The notes: generated by a model not told the origin, from the sequence alone. Positions 7,654-17,889 are shown, numbered from the stretch's first letter. The stretch: 64,000 nucleotides of DNA from Thioalkalivibrio sp. ALMg11 (GCF_000377905.1 NZ_KB898872.1:159784-223783); one strand, 5' to 3'. Made by a program: numbers and translations.

Positions 7654-8103
7654 ATGAGCCAACTGATCAATAACTTCCCGGCCGACGGTGTAGTCACCAT
7701 CAACCGCGTGATCCTCAAGTCGGAATACACCATCGACGACCTGCAGGAACGTGTCGCAGTCCTCTGCGAGAACGTAAAGACCTATCACTCGGATACCGGC
7801 TTCGTCGGCGGCTTTGTCGCGCTGAACTCCGGTGCCGTCTCCAATGAGGGCTCCACCATCGGCCAGGCGGTCGAGAGCCCGATGAAGGACAAGGAGGCCC
7901 TGATCATCACCTTCTGGAAGAGCTTCGACGAACACGAGGCGTCGCACCAGAGCGAGACCTTCCAGCCCCTTTTCCAGCAGGTACTGGAACTGTGCGAGAA
8001 CGGAAACGAGGAGATCGCCTACGAGATGCTCTGGTCCGGCGCAGCCTACGATCCAGAGCAGGCCCGGGCTGCCCGCGAGGCGAAGGAGACCCACGCGGCC
8101 TGA
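7654..8103 (+). CDS. Short sulfur-oxygenase-reductase-like protein (dimeric alpha/beta-barrel fold)
   Basis: 149 residues, about half a typical SOR subunit (roughly 310). The order of features matches, from memory, the N-terminal half of archaeal SOR: a cysteine (C38) before GFVG (49-52), an insertion of about 33 residues, then TFWK (86-89) leading into H94-EAS-H98, as SOR has a persulfide cysteine before PGFVG and iron ligands in a TFWK...HxxxH helix. A second cysteine (C114) and E124 lie downstream, near where SOR has further cysteines and the third iron ligand. The general antibiotic-biosynthesis-monooxygenase fold is the alternative: it also has a TFW-helix, but rarely the cysteines and long insertion. 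The ATG has AGGAG seven bases upstream. The gene is divergent from the ArsR-rhodanese/dioxygenase operon and ends at a strong terminator, so it is probably monocistronic. Confidence 0.6.
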   Translation: MSQLINNFPADGVVTINRVILKSEYTIDDLQERVAVLCENVKTYHSDTGFVGGFVALNSGAVSNEGSTIGQAVESPMKDKEALIITFWKSFDEHEASHQSETFQPLFQQVLELCENGNEEIAYEMLWSGAAYDPEQARAAREAKETHAA

Positions 8104-8149
8104 GGGCCGTCATTCCGGAACGATCGTCACTCCAACGACTGTACCCATC

Positions 8150-8175
8150 GCCGGGGCCTTGCGCCCCGGCTTTTT
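8150..8175 (+). terminator. Rho-independent terminator of the SOR-like gene
   Basis: GCCGGGGC pairs with GCCCCGGC around a short loop and is followed directly by TTTTT. It lies 47 bases after the stop codon. Confidence 0.85.
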
Positions 8176-8244
8176 CGTGTCTGGCATACCGTCATGTCTC
8201 CCCTACCCGGATGATCGGCCGTCAGATCGCGGGCGCCGGCGGGG

Positions 8245-8643
8245 TCAAGAACGCGGGGCGTCGTCGTCCTGCTTCGCGTCCTGCATCTCCGGGGGCGAGG
8301 CCAGGGTGTGATTCTCCTCGTCGTAGCGGCCCTTCAGCTCGTCGGTCTTGGTGTGCTCCCACAGCGGCACCCCGACAAAGTAGCCAGCGCGCCCGATCGC
8401 GTGCGCAGCCACCGGTGCGGTGAGCAGCAGGAAGCCGATCACCGCCACCGCGCGGGTGGTGACCCCGCCGTCGCCAAAGTAGACGGCCACGCCGACCATC
8501 ATCAGGCCCGCCCCCAGCACACCGGCCTTGGTGGTGGCATGCAGGCGCATCGGCAGATCGGGCATACGCACCAGGCCCAGTGCCGCGACCACCATGAACG
8601 CGGCCCCGACGACCAGGAGCAACCCCGTGAAAAACTCAATCAT
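8245..8643 (-). CDS. mrpG: Mrp Na+/H+ antiporter subunit G
   Basis: 132 residues with three hydrophobic helices and the MrpG/PhaG signature VVAALGLVRMPDLPMRLHATTKAGVLG. A polar C-terminal tail of about 45 residues extends past the usual end. ATG 8643 overlaps the end of mrpF by 8 bases, which fixes the start. It is the last gene of the mrp operon; the complex exchanges Na+ for H+ across the inner membrane. Confidence 0.92.
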   Translation of the reverse strand: MIEFFTGLLLVVGAAFMVVAALGLVRMPDLPMRLHATTKAGVLGAGLMMVGVAVYFGDGGVTTRAVAVIGFLLLTAPVAAHAIGRAGYFVGVPLWEHTKTDELKGRYDEENHTLASPPEMQDAKQDDDAPRS

Positions 8644-8911
8644 CGTCCCGATGCCCCCCTTTCTCCAGGTAACGGGCAAAGCCCACTGCGGCAAGGAACG
8701 CGGTCAGCGCCAGAACCATGGCCACGTCGATGAACGGGGTGCGGCCACTGGAGATCACGTAGACCGCAATGAAGCCGATGGTCAACGACGCAATCAACTC
8801 CAGCGCCACAACGCGATCCGGCAGCGTCGGCCCCAGGTACAGCCGCCAGAACGCCAGCACCAGGGCCAGGCTCAGCAATGCGTTGGAAGCAATAATAGCG
8901 ATATCGAACAT
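8636..8911 (-). CDS. mrpF: Mrp Na+/H+ antiporter subunit F
   Basis: 91 residues, three helices, with the family stretch RLYLGPTLPDRVVALELIA near residue 25 and a central FIDVAMVLALTAFLAAVGFARYLE. Length is normal for MrpF. It begins 15 bases after mrpE and overlaps mrpG. Confidence 0.92.
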   Translation of the reverse strand: MFDIAIIASNALLSLALVLAFWRLYLGPTLPDRVVALELIASLTIGFIAVYVISSGRTPFIDVAMVLALTAFLAAVGFARYLEKGGHRDDD

Positions 8912-8926
8912 CGGACCTCCCCGCGC

Positions 8927-9400
8927 CTAGCGCAGGACCTCCAGGGCGCGGTGTTCCAGGTACTTGATCGAGCGGATCACCGCATCCCGGTCCTCCAGGT
9001 ACATCACGTGGATATACAGCACCTTCTTGTCGGTGGAGACGTCCAGGCTTAGCGTCCCCGGCGTCAACGAGATCAGATTGGCGACGATGGTGATCTCGCC
9101 ATCGGTCTTCGCATCCAGCGGGAAGGCAATCACACCCGGCACCATGTGGTGGGTCGGGGTCATCACATCGTAGGCCACCTTCAGGTTCGACAGGAACAGT
9201 TCCCACAGGAAGAAGCCGATAAACCCGATGAATTTCGGCACCCGCCGCGCGTAGCTGGAAAACCCCGGCTTGTCGCGCAGGGCAAATGCCAGCAGCACGT
9301 AGCCAAGGAAGAACCCGACCAACAGATTACCGGTGGTAAACGTCCCGGTCAGGAAGACCCAGATCAGGGCCAGCGCGATGTTCCAGGTCAGCGCGATCAT
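8927..9400 (-). CDS. mrpE: Mrp Na+/H+ antiporter subunit E
   Basis: 157 residues. N-terminal helices ([19 protein letters not shown]) precede the cytoplasmic MrpE domain with VANLISLTPGTLSLDVS and a terminal HVMYLEDRD segment, the strongest family marks. ATG 9400 overlaps the mrpD stop in an ATGA junction. The same frame continues upstream, but only as a shadow of mrpD. Confidence 0.93.
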   Translation of the reverse strand: MIALTWNIALALIWVFLTGTFTTGNLLVGFFLGYVLLAFALRDKPGFSSYARRVPKFIGFIGFFLWELFLSNLKVAYDVMTPTHHMVPGVIAFPLDAKTDGEITIVANLISLTPGTLSLDVSTDKKVLYIHVMYLEDRDAVIRSIKYLEHRALEVLR

Positions 9401-10902
9401 TGGCGGGCCTCCCCGAGTACCGCCTCGATGTACCGCGACGGATCCAGCAACTGCTCGGCGGACATGGCCGCCATCTGATAGATGGGCTCGCCGTAGAGAC
9501 CGATGGCCACGGTCATCAGGGCCAGCATGATCACCGGGATCCACATCCAGATCATCGGGCCGGAGGTGACATCGTGCGTCTGGCCCTCGACCCCTTCGGG
9601 CTGCGCCTTCCAGAACACCTCGGCCCAGATCTTGATCATCGAGTACAGCGTCAGCAACCCGACCACCAGCGCGACCGCCACCACCCAGTAAGCCTCGGCC
9701 TCGATACCCGCACGGATGATGATGAACTTGGCAAAGAAACCGGACAGCGGCGGCAGCCCTGCCAGCGACAAGGCCGGGATCAGGAACAGCACACCCAGCA
9801 TCGGATGCGTGCGGTAGATCCCGCCCATCAGCTTCAGCTCGTGGGTGCCCTTCATCACGAACGTGATCCCGCTGATCAGGAACAGATTCGCCTTCACGAT
9901 GATGTGATGCATGATGTAGAACACCCCGCCCACCAGGGCCAGCGGCGTGAACAGCGCCAGACCCATGATCATGTAGCCGATCTGGCTGATGATGTGGAAC
10001 GACAGGATGCGCCGGAATTCGTAATGCGCGGCCGCCCCGAGCACGCCGGTCAGCATGGTCGCCGCCGCCACCCACAGCAGGATCTCGTGGGTGTAATCGA
10101 CTTCCTGATTGAAGATCAGCGTGAACACGCGGTACAGCGCGTACACCCCGACCTTGGTCAGCAACGCCGCGAACAGCGCGGAGACCGCCACCTTCGGCGT
10201 GTGGTAGGACGCCGGCAACCAGAAGAAGAACGGGAACGCCGCCGCCTTCACCCCGAACGCGACCAGGTACAGCATCGCGATCACGGTCACCAGACCGGTG
10301 TCCTCGACGGTGGACAGCTTGTCGGCGATATCCGCCATGTTCAGGGTGCCGGTCAGCCCGTAGGTCAGGCCGATCGCCGTGAGGAAGATCATCGACGACA
10401 GCAGGTTCAGGGTGACGTACTTGATCGCCCCTTCCATCTGCGCGCGTTCGCCACCCAGGATCAGCAGCGCGAACGAGGCGACCAGCATCACCTCGAACCA
10501 CACGTAGAGGTTGAAGATGTCGCCGGTGAGGAACGCGCCGTTCACCCCTGCCAGCAGCAAGTGCAGCAGCGGGTAGTAACCGAACTTCTCCGACATCTTG
10601 CCAATGCCGGACAGCGAGTAGATCGCCGTGGCGAAGCCGATGATGCCGGTCAGCAAGACCATGATCGCCGCCAGCATGTCGGAGACCAGCACGATGCCGA
10701 ACGGGGCGGGCCAGGTGCCCATCTCCATCACCACGTGCCCGTGTTCCCAGGTATCCGCCAGCAGCCAGATGCTCACGGCCAGCATCAATCCGGTACCAAG
10801 CACGCCGAGGGCGCGCTGGGCGAAGTGCGAACGCCACAGCATCACCGACAGCGCACCGACCAGCAGCGGCACGATGATCGGGAGGGCCACGGACATCATC
10901 AT
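9397..10902 (-). CDS. mrpD: Mrp Na+/H+ antiporter subunit D (NuoN/NuoL-like)
   Basis: 501 residues with about 14 helices. It carries the proton-antiporter core of complex I subunits: a lysine/histidine-rich stretch ([32 protein letters not shown]), an [13 protein letters not shown] segment and [13 protein letters not shown]. It overlaps mrpE and mrpC by four bases each (ATGA), so the three are probably translationally coupled. Confidence 0.95.
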   Translation of the reverse strand: MMMSVALPIIVPLLVGALSVMLWRSHFAQRALGVLGTGLMLAVSIWLLADTWEHGHVVMEMGTWPAPFGIVLVSDMLAAIMVLLTGIIGFATAIYSLSGIGKMSEKFGYYPLLHLLLAGVNGAFLTGDIFNLYVWFEVMLVASFALLILGGERAQMEGAIKYVTLNLLSSMIFLTAIGLTYGLTGTLNMADIADKLSTVEDTGLVTVIAMLYLVAFGVKAAAFPFFFWLPASYHTPKVAVSALFAALLTKVGVYALYRVFTLIFNQEVDYTHEILLWVAAATMLTGVLGAAAHYEFRRILSFHIISQIGYMIMGLALFTPLALVGGVFYIMHHIIVKANLFLISGITFVMKGTHELKLMGGIYRTHPMLGVLFLIPALSLAGLPPLSGFFAKFIIIRAGIEAEAYWVVAVALVVGLLTLYSMIKIWAEVFWKAQPEGVEGQTHDVTSGPMIWMWIPVIMLALMTVAIGLYGEPIYQMAAMSAEQLLDPSRYIEAVLGEARQ

Positions 10903-11246
10903 CGATCGGTGTCCTTCATCTGGTCCATGTCATCGGCCTGCACCACCTCGTAGGCGCGGTGGATCAGCACCACGGCAAACGCCAGCACCCCGAAACCGAT
11001 CACGATCGCAGTCAGCACCACTGCCTGCGCCAGGGGGTCGGCGGCGACCCCCTCGGGCACCGTATCCCCGGGCGAGATCAGTGGCGGCGCACCCGACGTC
11101 ATACCGGCGACGGTAAAGATCAGCAGGTTGGCGGCATTCGACAGCAGCACCAGCCCGATCACCAGCTTCACGATCGAGCGGCGCAGCATCATGTAGATGG
11201 CCGCGGCATAGAGACCGCCGACCACGAAGGCCATGACGACTTCCAT
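10899..11246 (-). CDS. mrpC: Mrp Na+/H+ antiporter subunit C (NuoK-like)
   Basis: 115 residues, three helices, NuoK-like, with [24 protein letters not shown] and [25 protein letters not shown], both diagnostic for MrpC/MnhC. The start shares bases with the mrpB stop (TAATG), which rejects the longer frame reaching 11381. Confidence 0.94.
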   Translation of the reverse strand: MEVVMAFVVGGLYAAAIYMMLRRSIVKLVIGLVLLSNAANLLIFTVAGMTSGAPPLISPGDTVPEGVAADPLAQAVVLTAIVIGFGVLAFAVVLIHRAYEVVQADDMDQMKDTDR

Positions 11247-11671
11247 TAGTCCTCCGCCTCCGCGAGGTTGAGCATGATGGTCAGCACCGAGCCAATGACC
11301 ACCAGGTACACCCCGATATCGAAGATCAGCACGGTCGAGAGCTTCATCTCGCCGAAGATCGGCGCAGTGAACTCCCACCACTGGGCGGTAAAGAAGGCCT
11401 GCCCGCGAAATACGCCGGGAATGGCACTGATCACCGCCAGCACCATGCCGGCACCCAGCAGATCACGCGGGTCCACCCGCAGCACCTTGCGTGCCGACTC
11501 GGTATCCATCGAAAACAGGTACAGCAGGATCGCGGCGGCCGCGACCAGCCCACCAATGAAACCGCCGCCCGGCTCGTCGTGCCCGCGCAACAGCAGGAAC
11601 ACGGAAAACAGCAACAGCAGCGGCAGCAGGAAATGTCCCGTGGTGCGCAGGATCAGGGAATGCATGTTCAT
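11246..11671 (-). CDS. mrpB: Mrp Na+/H+ antiporter subunit B
   Basis: 141 residues, four helices. The segment [27 protein letters not shown] is the MnhB signature. ATGA overlap with mrpA upstream and TAATG overlap with mrpC downstream. Length is normal for a stand-alone MrpB. Confidence 0.94.
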   Translation of the reverse strand: MNMHSLILRTTGHFLLPLLLLFSVFLLLRGHDEPGGGFIGGLVAAAAILLYLFSMDTESARKVLRVDPRDLLGAGMVLAVISAIPGVFRGQAFFTAQWWEFTAPIFGEMKLSTVLIFDIGVYLVVIGSVLTIMLNLAEAED

Positions 11672-13968
11672 CGGCGGTCCTCCGCGCGGAAACGAAGCAT
11701 CGCGTACACCCCGATCGCCGCCAGCGCCAGCACGAAGATTTCGCCCAGGGTATCCAGTGCACGGAAGTCGACCAGCACCACGTTAACGATGTTGCGGCCG
11801 TAACCGGACGGCACCGACTCGTCGATGAAGTACTGCGAGATGGAGTCGAACAACCGCGCATCCACGGTGCTCAGGATCAGCAGCGTGATCATGCCGCCCA
11901 TCACCAGCGCGATCCCGGCGTCACGCAGGCGCAGCGCGGTGGACGACAGGTTCAGGAAACCCGGCAGCCGGAACAGCACCAGCACCAGCAGGATCACGGT
12001 CAGGGTTTCGACCAGCACCTGGGTGATGCCGACGTCCGCCGCACTGTAGAGCACGTAGACCAGCGCCACGGTGAAGCCCAGCGAGCCCAGGGCGGCCACC
12101 GCACCCAGCCGCGAGTGGGTCAGAACCGCGAACAGCGCCGAGGCCACCAGGACCGCCAGGATGGCGATCTCGTGGATCTGGAGGCCCTCGAAGTTCAGCG
12201 ACCCGACCCCGACCTCGAACAGCTGGGCGGTGACCCCGACCAGAGCCGCGGTCACCACGACGATCACGATCACGTAATAGCGCAGATAGCCGTTCTGCAG
12301 CACCCGGGTCTGCCACTCGGACAGCCACACCAGGCCGTCCATCATCTTGAAATAGCCTTTCTCCGGGCCGTATTCGGCGGCGCGATCGACCCAGGCCAGC
12401 GCGCGGCGCGCCTGTTCCCAGCGCCAGTAGAGAACCCCACCGGCCAACAGGCTGAAGGCGGAGATCGCCAGCGGCCAGTTCAGGCCGTGCCACAGTGACA
12501 GATAGCCGTCGACCGGCGCGCCCTGCACGCTGGCCGCGGCCGCGTTGATCAGGCCCTCGTCGGCCAGGCCCGGCCCCAGGCCAAAGATCAGGCCCAGGCT
12601 GGCGAGCACCGCGGGACCGGCCAGCATCGCCACCGGGGCGTCGTGCTGCGGGGTCTTGGGTGTTTCCACCTTCGGCCCGAACCACGGCCGGATGCCGACG
12701 ATCGCGGCGACCGCCACCCCGAGGATCGCGGTCAGCACCGCCAGCAGGGTCAGGATGCCGACCAGCCCCGGAGCCCCAAGCACCGACTCCAGCATCAGCT
12801 CCTTGGCGACGAAGCCGAACAGCGGGATCACGCCCCCCAGCGACAACGCCGCGAGGATCGTGAATGCCGCCGTCACTGGCAGTGCGCTGCGCAGCCCGCC
12901 GGTCTGCAGGAAGTCCTTGGCCCCGGCCTCGTGATCCAGGATGCCCGCGACCATGAACAGCGCGCCCTTGTACAGGGAATGTGCCAGCAGGAAGGCCATC
13001 GCCGCCATCAGCGCGGTCTCGGTGCCGATACCGATCAACATGGTGAGGGTGCCCAGCGCCATCACCGTGGAATACGCCAGCACCTTTTTCACGCCCGTGG
13101 AGCGGTAGGCCAGGAACACACCCGTGAACATGGTCACCGAGCCGACCAACACCAGCGTGGTGAACCAGACATCCGTGCCACCGAGCGAGGGATTCAGGCG
13201 CGCCAGCAGGTAGATGCCGGCCTTCACCATGGTCGCCGAGTGCAGGTAGGCGGAGACTGGCGTCGGCGCCGCCATCGCGCGCGGTAGCCAGAAGTGGAAC
13301 GGAACCTGCGCCGACTTCGTGAAGGCCCCGAGCAGGATCAGGAACAACAGCGGCAGATACAGCGCATGCTCGCGCACCACGTCGCCGTTGGAGAGAATCT
13401 CGGAGATCTCGTAGGAGCCGCCGGCCATCGCCAGCATGATGATGCCGGCGAGCATTGCCAGGCCGCCGCCGACGGTTACGAACAGCCCCTGCAGCGCGTA
13501 CTTGCGGGCATCCGCGTTCTCGTGGTTGTAGCCGATCAGCAGGTAGGACGTGATGCTGGTCAGCTCCCAGAACACGAACATCGCGATCAGGTTATCCGCC
13601 AGAACCAGCCCGAGCATGGAGCCCATGAAGGCCAGCAGGATCACGTAGAAGCGCCCGAGGTCGCGATCCTTCTCGAGATAGCGCCCGGCGTAGGTGACGA
13701 TGAAGAAGCCGATGCCCGAGATCAGCAGCGCGAACAGCAGCGACAGGCCGTCCACCAGGAACGAGAGCTGGATATCCAGCCCCGGCAGCCAGGGCCAGGC
13801 CAGCACGATGGATTCGCCGCTGGAAACCGCCGGCAGGAAGCTCAGGAAATAGACGAACAGCCCGGCCGGCAACAGGCCCAGCACCCAGCCGCTTCCGCGG
13901 CCGGTCAGGCGGTGGATCGTGGGCGCAAACGCCGCCACCAGGAACGTTGACAGAATTGCGTACAGCAT
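11668..13968 (-). CDS. mrpA: Mrp Na+/H+ antiporter subunit A (NuoL-like, with MnhB-like tail)
   Basis: 766 residues. The N-terminal two thirds is a NuoL-type antiporter core: [58 protein letters not shown] and a second KGALFM helix. The C-terminal part (about 600-766) has the extra helices and MnhB/DUF4040-like region ([21 protein letters not shown]) found in MrpA. It is first in the operon; the 255 bases upstream hold no gene, and I see no clear promoter or terminator there. A full seven-subunit set indicates a working antiporter suited to high Na+ or high pH. Confidence 0.95.
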   Translation of the reverse strand: MLYAILSTFLVAAFAPTIHRLTGRGSGWVLGLLPAGLFVYFLSFLPAVSSGESIVLAWPWLPGLDIQLSFLVDGLSLLFALLISGIGFFIVTYAGRYLEKDRDLGRFYVILLAFMGSMLGLVLADNLIAMFVFWELTSITSYLLIGYNHENADARKYALQGLFVTVGGGLAMLAGIIMLAMAGGSYEISEILSNGDVVREHALYLPLLFLILLGAFTKSAQVPFHFWLPRAMAAPTPVSAYLHSATMVKAGIYLLARLNPSLGGTDVWFTTLVLVGSVTMFTGVFLAYRSTGVKKVLAYSTVMALGTLTMLIGIGTETALMAAMAFLLAHSLYKGALFMVAGILDHEAGAKDFLQTGGLRSALPVTAAFTILAALSLGGVIPLFGFVAKELMLESVLGAPGLVGILTLLAVLTAILGVAVAAIVGIRPWFGPKVETPKTPQHDAPVAMLAGPAVLASLGLIFGLGPGLADEGLINAAAASVQGAPVDGYLSLWHGLNWPLAISAFSLLAGGVLYWRWEQARRALAWVDRAAEYGPEKGYFKMMDGLVWLSEWQTRVLQNGYLRYYVIVIVVVTAALVGVTAQLFEVGVGSLNFEGLQIHEIAILAVLVASALFAVLTHSRLGAVAALGSLGFTVALVYVLYSAADVGITQVLVETLTVILLVLVLFRLPGFLNLSSTALRLRDAGIALVMGGMITLLILSTVDARLFDSISQYFIDESVPSGYGRNIVNVVLVDFRALDTLGEIFVLALAAIGVYAMLRFRAEDRR

Positions 13969-14223
13969 CCGGTCAGCTCAGTCCTTTCAGTTCCGGGCCA
14001 AGGCACGCGGCCGCGACCGCGCATGTGAGGGGTCCTTCCAATCCTGACTCGTGGAGCCGCTCAAGGCACCCCAGGGTCAAATCGGTCGCGGAAGCCTACC
14101 GACTCGGCCGGGGTCGCGCAAGAAACGTGATGCTCCTCGCGCAAGCCCGGAAAGACACGCTGACACCGGCCCTGCCAAACCAAAAGAACCGGTCTCAGGA
14201 AAGCGCCGATCAAAACCCCGGTA

Positions 14224-14913
14224 TCAGCTCCATTCGCTGCGACGGCGGCGCGAGGGGATGCGCGTCAGGATGATCCCGAGGATCACCGAGCCCACCGTGA
14301 CCAGCGCCCCGGTCATGAACCACTTGCGCTGACTGTCCGCCTGCATCACCTCGACCTGACGGCGATACTCGTCGCCGGAGTCGCGGGCTTCGATCAGGTT
14401 CTCTTCCAGACGGCGATTCTCGCGCTGGATTTCCTGCGGCCGCGAGGCGATATCGCGCAGCTCTTCCAGCTCCGATTCCATGTCCGCGAGCTGCGCCTCC
14501 AGTTCGTCACGTTCCGCGGTCAACGCATTGCGCCGGTCCAGCAGTTCCGCAATCCGGCCCTCCTGACTATCCGCGCCGGAACGGATCTCGGCCAGTTCCG
14601 CCTCGACCTCCTCCAACCGTTCACGCGAATGCGGCTCGTCCTGCAGGTAGCGGGTCAGGATCCAGGCCTCGTTGCCGCTGGGCAGGCGCACCCGGCTCCA
14701 CCCGTCACCCGACTGCTCCATCACGGCCACGGGCTGTCCGGCACGTACCGAGCTGACGATCCGGTTCTGGTTCGACGGGCCGCCGCGCACCCCAACCTCC
14801 AGCTCCTCGCTGATGTACCGGGTCTCCTGAGCGGCTGCGCCGCTCCAGGCCACCATCAGCAACCCACCCAGAACCAGCAACACCGCGCGCATCGGCCACC
14901 CATTCGTCGTCAT
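14224..14913 (-). CDS. TIGR04211/YgiM-type SH3 and coiled-coil membrane protein
   Basis: About 229 residues. A signal peptide (MRAVLLVLGGLLMVAWSGAAAQ) precedes a bacterial SH3 domain (about 25-90; RYISEELEVGVRGGPSNQNRIVS, GDGWSRV), a coiled coil (about 95-190) and a C-terminal helix (WFMTGALVTVGSVILGIILTRI) with basic tail. That order is typical of YgiM-like TIGR04211 proteins, which face the periplasm and stay anchored. Starts at 14925, 14913 and 14892 are all possible; none has a strong ribosome site. The function of the family is unclear. Confidence 0.8.
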   Translation of the reverse strand: MTTNGWPMRAVLLVLGGLLMVAWSGAAAQETRYISEELEVGVRGGPSNQNRIVSSVRAGQPVAVMEQSGDGWSRVRLPSGNEAWILTRYLQDEPHSRERLEEVEAELAEIRSGADSQEGRIAELLDRRNALTAERDELEAQLADMESELEELRDIASRPQEIQRENRRLEENLIEARDSGDEYRRQVEVMQADSQRKWFMTGALVTVGSVILGIILTRIPSRRRRSEWS

Positions 14914-15035
14914 GTCTTCTGCCATCTCTTGATTCGTCAGGGATCAACGGCGCCGCATTCTACAGCGGTATCGGCGCGGCGCGTGCCAGGCCACGCCAGG
15001 GGTTGATCGAGTTCACATAACAATTGCCGCAAGCC

Positions 15036-16385
15036 TTACAAGAACTGCTCGCGCACGATCCGCGACGGAAACGTGAGCAGGTCAAAGGCCATGGGCACCA
15101 GTCGGCGGATCTGCGCCGCCATCACCGCCAGCAGATACAGGATCCCGGCCAGCACGGCGAGCAGCAAGCTCAGAAGTCCACCCAGCATCACTCGGGTCGC
15201 CTGCAGGACGCCCACTAGCCAGACCGGTGCCAGCGCAACGATCAGCGGTATCACCAGGCCCAGGATCGCCCCCACCGACTGTTCGAACAGATCCAGCGTC
15301 ACCGGTGGCGCCTCGCCCCCCGCCAGCAGGGTATCGACCATTTCCTGGCGGTAAGCCACCCACTCCAGGTGGAAACCGCCGAATCCGGAGACCAGCGCCA
15401 GCGCGGCCAGTGCCACCGCAGCCACCGCCACCAGGGCGCGGCGCACGCCCTCACTGCCGTCCATCAGGGATTGTGGCAGGAGCCGCGAGACACCGCGCGC
15501 CTCGGCCAGCAGCCAGCCACAGACCGCAGCCGCCCCCAACAGGATCACAACCACCAGATCCGGGAAGGCCACTCCGCCGGCCTCCATGGAAGCCGGAAAT
15601 TGCAAGCCCAGGGCCGGGTCGAACAGGCGCTGGTACACGATCACTGCGACACCCGTCAGCGCCAGTCCGGCAACGCCCAGCAGCCACTGGCTGCCCGCCT
15701 GGGCATACGCCGGCCACTGTCGGTGCGCCGGATGGTCGCGGCTCTCGCAACGAGTCAGGCCGTTGTCGAGACGCTCCCCCTGGCGCTGCAAGTCCGCCAG
15801 TCGGCGGTGCACTTGCTCCAGGCGCCCGGTCAGCTCGTGCAACGGGGCCTCCATGCGGCGGCGTGCCGACAACAGGCCACGGGCCACCTGGCGGTGCTCC
15901 TCCATACCCAGGCGAGCGATGCGCAGCACCGTCTCCTGCATGTCCTGCCCCAGACGCTGCCCCTGCGGGCTATCGCCGACTGGCGTGCTCACCAGCGCCT
16001 CCAGCCGGCTGACCCAGCCCGGCTCGGCGGACAAGCGCCCCTCGTCGCGGGCGTAGGCGTCTTCCAGCTGGCGCAGCGTCTCGTGGACCTGCTGGCGCAG
16101 ATCCGGGATCTCGGCCAGATCATGGCCCACCAGCCGAGCGTAACGTCGCTCCAGAGCATGCACCGCGACATGGACGCGCTCCGCCTCCAGCCTCGCCAGA
16201 TGCGCCTGGTGCCAGCGCTGAGCCGCATCGCGCAGATGCAGCACCTGACGCCGCAGGGCACAGACCAGGCGCGTAATCCCTCCAGTCAGGCCCACCAGCA
16301 ATCGCCGCAGAGGTCGCCGCGCCAGATCGAGCACGATAATCGCGACAACCACCCCCACTACCCACAGCATTACAGTGACCGCCAC
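15036..16385 (-). CDS. Multi-pass membrane protein with N-terminal coiled coil, unknown function
   Basis: 449 residues, not recognised. One N-terminal helix (5-22) is followed by a long arginine- and glutamine-rich helical region (about 40-215), then at least five hydrophobic helices between 225 and 435. The layout recalls mechanosensitive-channel-like or sensory proteins with helical input regions, but no channel signature is evident. The start is GTG with AAGGGG five bases upstream. It is monocistronic on the minus strand; the next gene upstream is divergent. Confidence 0.6.
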   Translation of the reverse strand: MAVTVMLWVVGVVVAIIVLDLARRPLRRLLVGLTGGITRLVCALRRQVLHLRDAAQRWHQAHLARLEAERVHVAVHALERRYARLVGHDLAEIPDLRQQVHETLRQLEDAYARDEGRLSAEPGWVSRLEALVSTPVGDSPQGQRLGQDMQETVLRIARLGMEEHRQVARGLLSARRRMEAPLHELTGRLEQVHRRLADLQRQGERLDNGLTRCESRDHPAHRQWPAYAQAGSQWLLGVAGLALTGVAVIVYQRLFDPALGLQFPASMEAGGVAFPDLVVVILLGAAAVCGWLLAEARGVSRLLPQSLMDGSEGVRRALVAVAAVALAALALVSGFGGFHLEWVAYRQEMVDTLLAGGEAPPVTLDLFEQSVGAILGLVIPLIVALAPVWLVGVLQATRVMLGGLLSLLLAVLAGILYLLAVMAAQIRRLVPMAFDLLTFPSRIVREQFL

Positions 16386-16570
16386 GACGACCCCTTGCTT
16401 ATTGTTTTACGGCATGGTCGGTGCCCGCACCCTCCAGCGCAACTCGGGCCTCCGTCTTCACGCTCCGATTATGTCGCAACGCCCCCACGCCTGCCGGCGT
16501 CCGGAAGGATCCGTACTCAAGTTTGCGCCAGCCGCGCCGATATCCGGATTAAATCCCCGGAGACTTCGCG

Positions 16571-16885
16571 ATGCTCAGCCTCGACCTCCTGCCGGCACCC
16601 GCACCGGCCCGCACCGAGAACCCCGCCTGGCTGGATGCCGGGTTCACCGCCGGCTGGCTCCCGGCCTTCCGCGACCGCCGCACCGGCGAGGTCCATGCGA
16701 GCCATCTGGATGACGGGCGCCTGGCCTGCACGCACATCCTGGATACCGTGCCCGCGCCCTGGGTCGCCGAACGCGACGGCAAGGGGCGCCCGACGGCCCT
16801 GACCGCCGACATCCAGGCTGGCTACCTGCGGGGCGATCGCTTCTTCACCCTCGCCGAACTGCTACGGTATCCCTCCGACGCCTGA
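16571..16885 (+). CDS. Conserved hypothetical protein, about 104 aa
   Basis: A small soluble protein without motif or signal. The visible pattern is WLDAGFTAGWLPAFRDRRTGEVHASHLDDGRLACTHILDTVP, then a C-terminal AGYLRGDRFFTLAELLRY. It lies 93 bases upstream of fabA on the same strand and may be transcribed with it. Codon use matches its neighbours. An opposing open frame from 16862 leftward is a shadow. Confidence 0.55.
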   Translation: MLSLDLLPAPAPARTENPAWLDAGFTAGWLPAFRDRRTGEVHASHLDDGRLACTHILDTVPAPWVAERDGKGRPTALTADIQAGYLRGDRFFTLAELLRYPSDA

Positions 16886-16978
16886 CGACCGGCCCGTCAG
16901 CGCCACCAAAGCCCGCCGCAATTGCTTTTGCGCGCGGGTTTCGGTCCAATACCGGCCTTTTCCCCGAGCGGCGCTCCC

Positions 16979-17491
16979 ATGCAGAAGAATCAGTACGATC
17001 GCGACGAACTCCTGGCCTGCGGCTACGGCGACATGTTCGGCCCGGGCAACGCCCAGTTGCCGGTCCCCAACATGCTGATGATGGACCGCGTCCTGGAGAT
17101 CAACAGCGACGGCGGCCAGTACGGCAAGGGCGAAATGATCGCCGAACTGGATATCAACCCCGACCTCTGGTTCTTCGCCTGCCACTTCCCCGGTGACCCG
17201 GTAATGCCCGGCTGCCTCGGCCTCGACGCGATGTGGCAGCTGGTCGGCTTCTACCTGGCCTGGCTCGGCAACCCGGGCCGCGGCCGCGCCCTGGGCGTGG
17301 GTGAGGTCAAGTTCACCGGCCAGGTCCTGCCCACCGCGAAGAAGGTCACCTACCACATCGACATGAAACGGGTAATCTCGCGCAAGCTGGTCCTCGGCAT
17401 CGGCGACGGCATCGTCAAGGTCGACGGCCGCCCGATCTACGAAGCCCACGACCTCCGCGTCGGCCTGTTCACCTCCACCGAAAACTTCTAG
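16979..17491 (+). CDS. fabA: 3-hydroxydecanoyl-ACP dehydratase/isomerase FabA
   Basis: 170 residues, normal FabA length. The active-site helix reads [22 protein letters not shown], giving catalytic H69 and D83. The enzyme dehydrates and isomerises C10 intermediates to start unsaturated fatty acid synthesis. ATG 16979 ([12 protein letters not shown]) is chosen over a longer frame because it matches the family N-terminus. No fabB follows; the next thousand bases are repeats. Confidence 0.95.
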   Translation: MQKNQYDRDELLACGYGDMFGPGNAQLPVPNMLMMDRVLEINSDGGQYGKGEMIAELDINPDLWFFACHFPGDPVMPGCLGLDAMWQLVGFYLAWLGNPGRGRALGVGEVKFTGQVLPTAKKVTYHIDMKRVISRKLVLGIGDGIVKVDGRPIYEAHDLRVGLFTSTENF

Positions 17492-17530
17492 ACCCGCCAG
17501 CACCCGGCACCTACTCCCTGCCGTTAGGCC

Positions 17531-17808
17531 CGGGCTGGCCCCGGTTCGTCGCTGGTGTTTACGGTGCCTTCGTCGGGCCGCCTGCCGGGTCAGGCTGGTC
17601 CCGGTTCGTCCTCTGTGTTTCCGTACCTCCGGTCCGCCACCTGCCTGGCGCTGACTCGCCAGCGCACCCCGAGGCACTTCCTTGCTTGCCCAAGAAAGTG
17701 CCCAAAGAAGGGCACCCGGATTTTGCCCGGGAACCTTGCTCCAGGGTCCTCGGGCCGGCGGCGCTGAACTCGCGAAGCCTACGGCTCCGCTCAGACATCC
17801 AGCGCCCC
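17531..17808. repeat. Intergenic repeat, copy A (inverted relative to copy B)
   Basis: Contains the blocks GGTTCGTC, CCTGGCGCTGACTCGCCAGCG, a segment with CCCAAGAAAGTGCCCAAAG, and GCGCTGAACTCGC followed by GCTCAGACATCCAGC. The same blocks recur, inverted and in reverse order, at 18150-18390. The left part also repeats itself directly: the GGTTCGTC...GTGTTT block near 17541 recurs near 17601. No gene is supported here. Confidence 0.75.
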
Positions 17809-17889
17809 GTGTCCATTTCTAACTGGCCGGCCCGAGGCCCCTTCCGCAAGGGGCTCCATACGGGAGGAGAAGGTCAAAACAGACGGTAC

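Noticed and set aside
8927..10837. Single long frame joining mrpE to upstream sequence
   Set aside because: Only the last 157 codons encode MrpE; the rest is an off-frame reading of mrpD. The ATGA overlap at 9397-9400 fixes the true start.
9400..10953. 517-codon frame opposite mrpD, very rich in His, Gln and Arg
   Set aside because: It is the complement of hydrophobic codons in mrpD; no recognisable protein.
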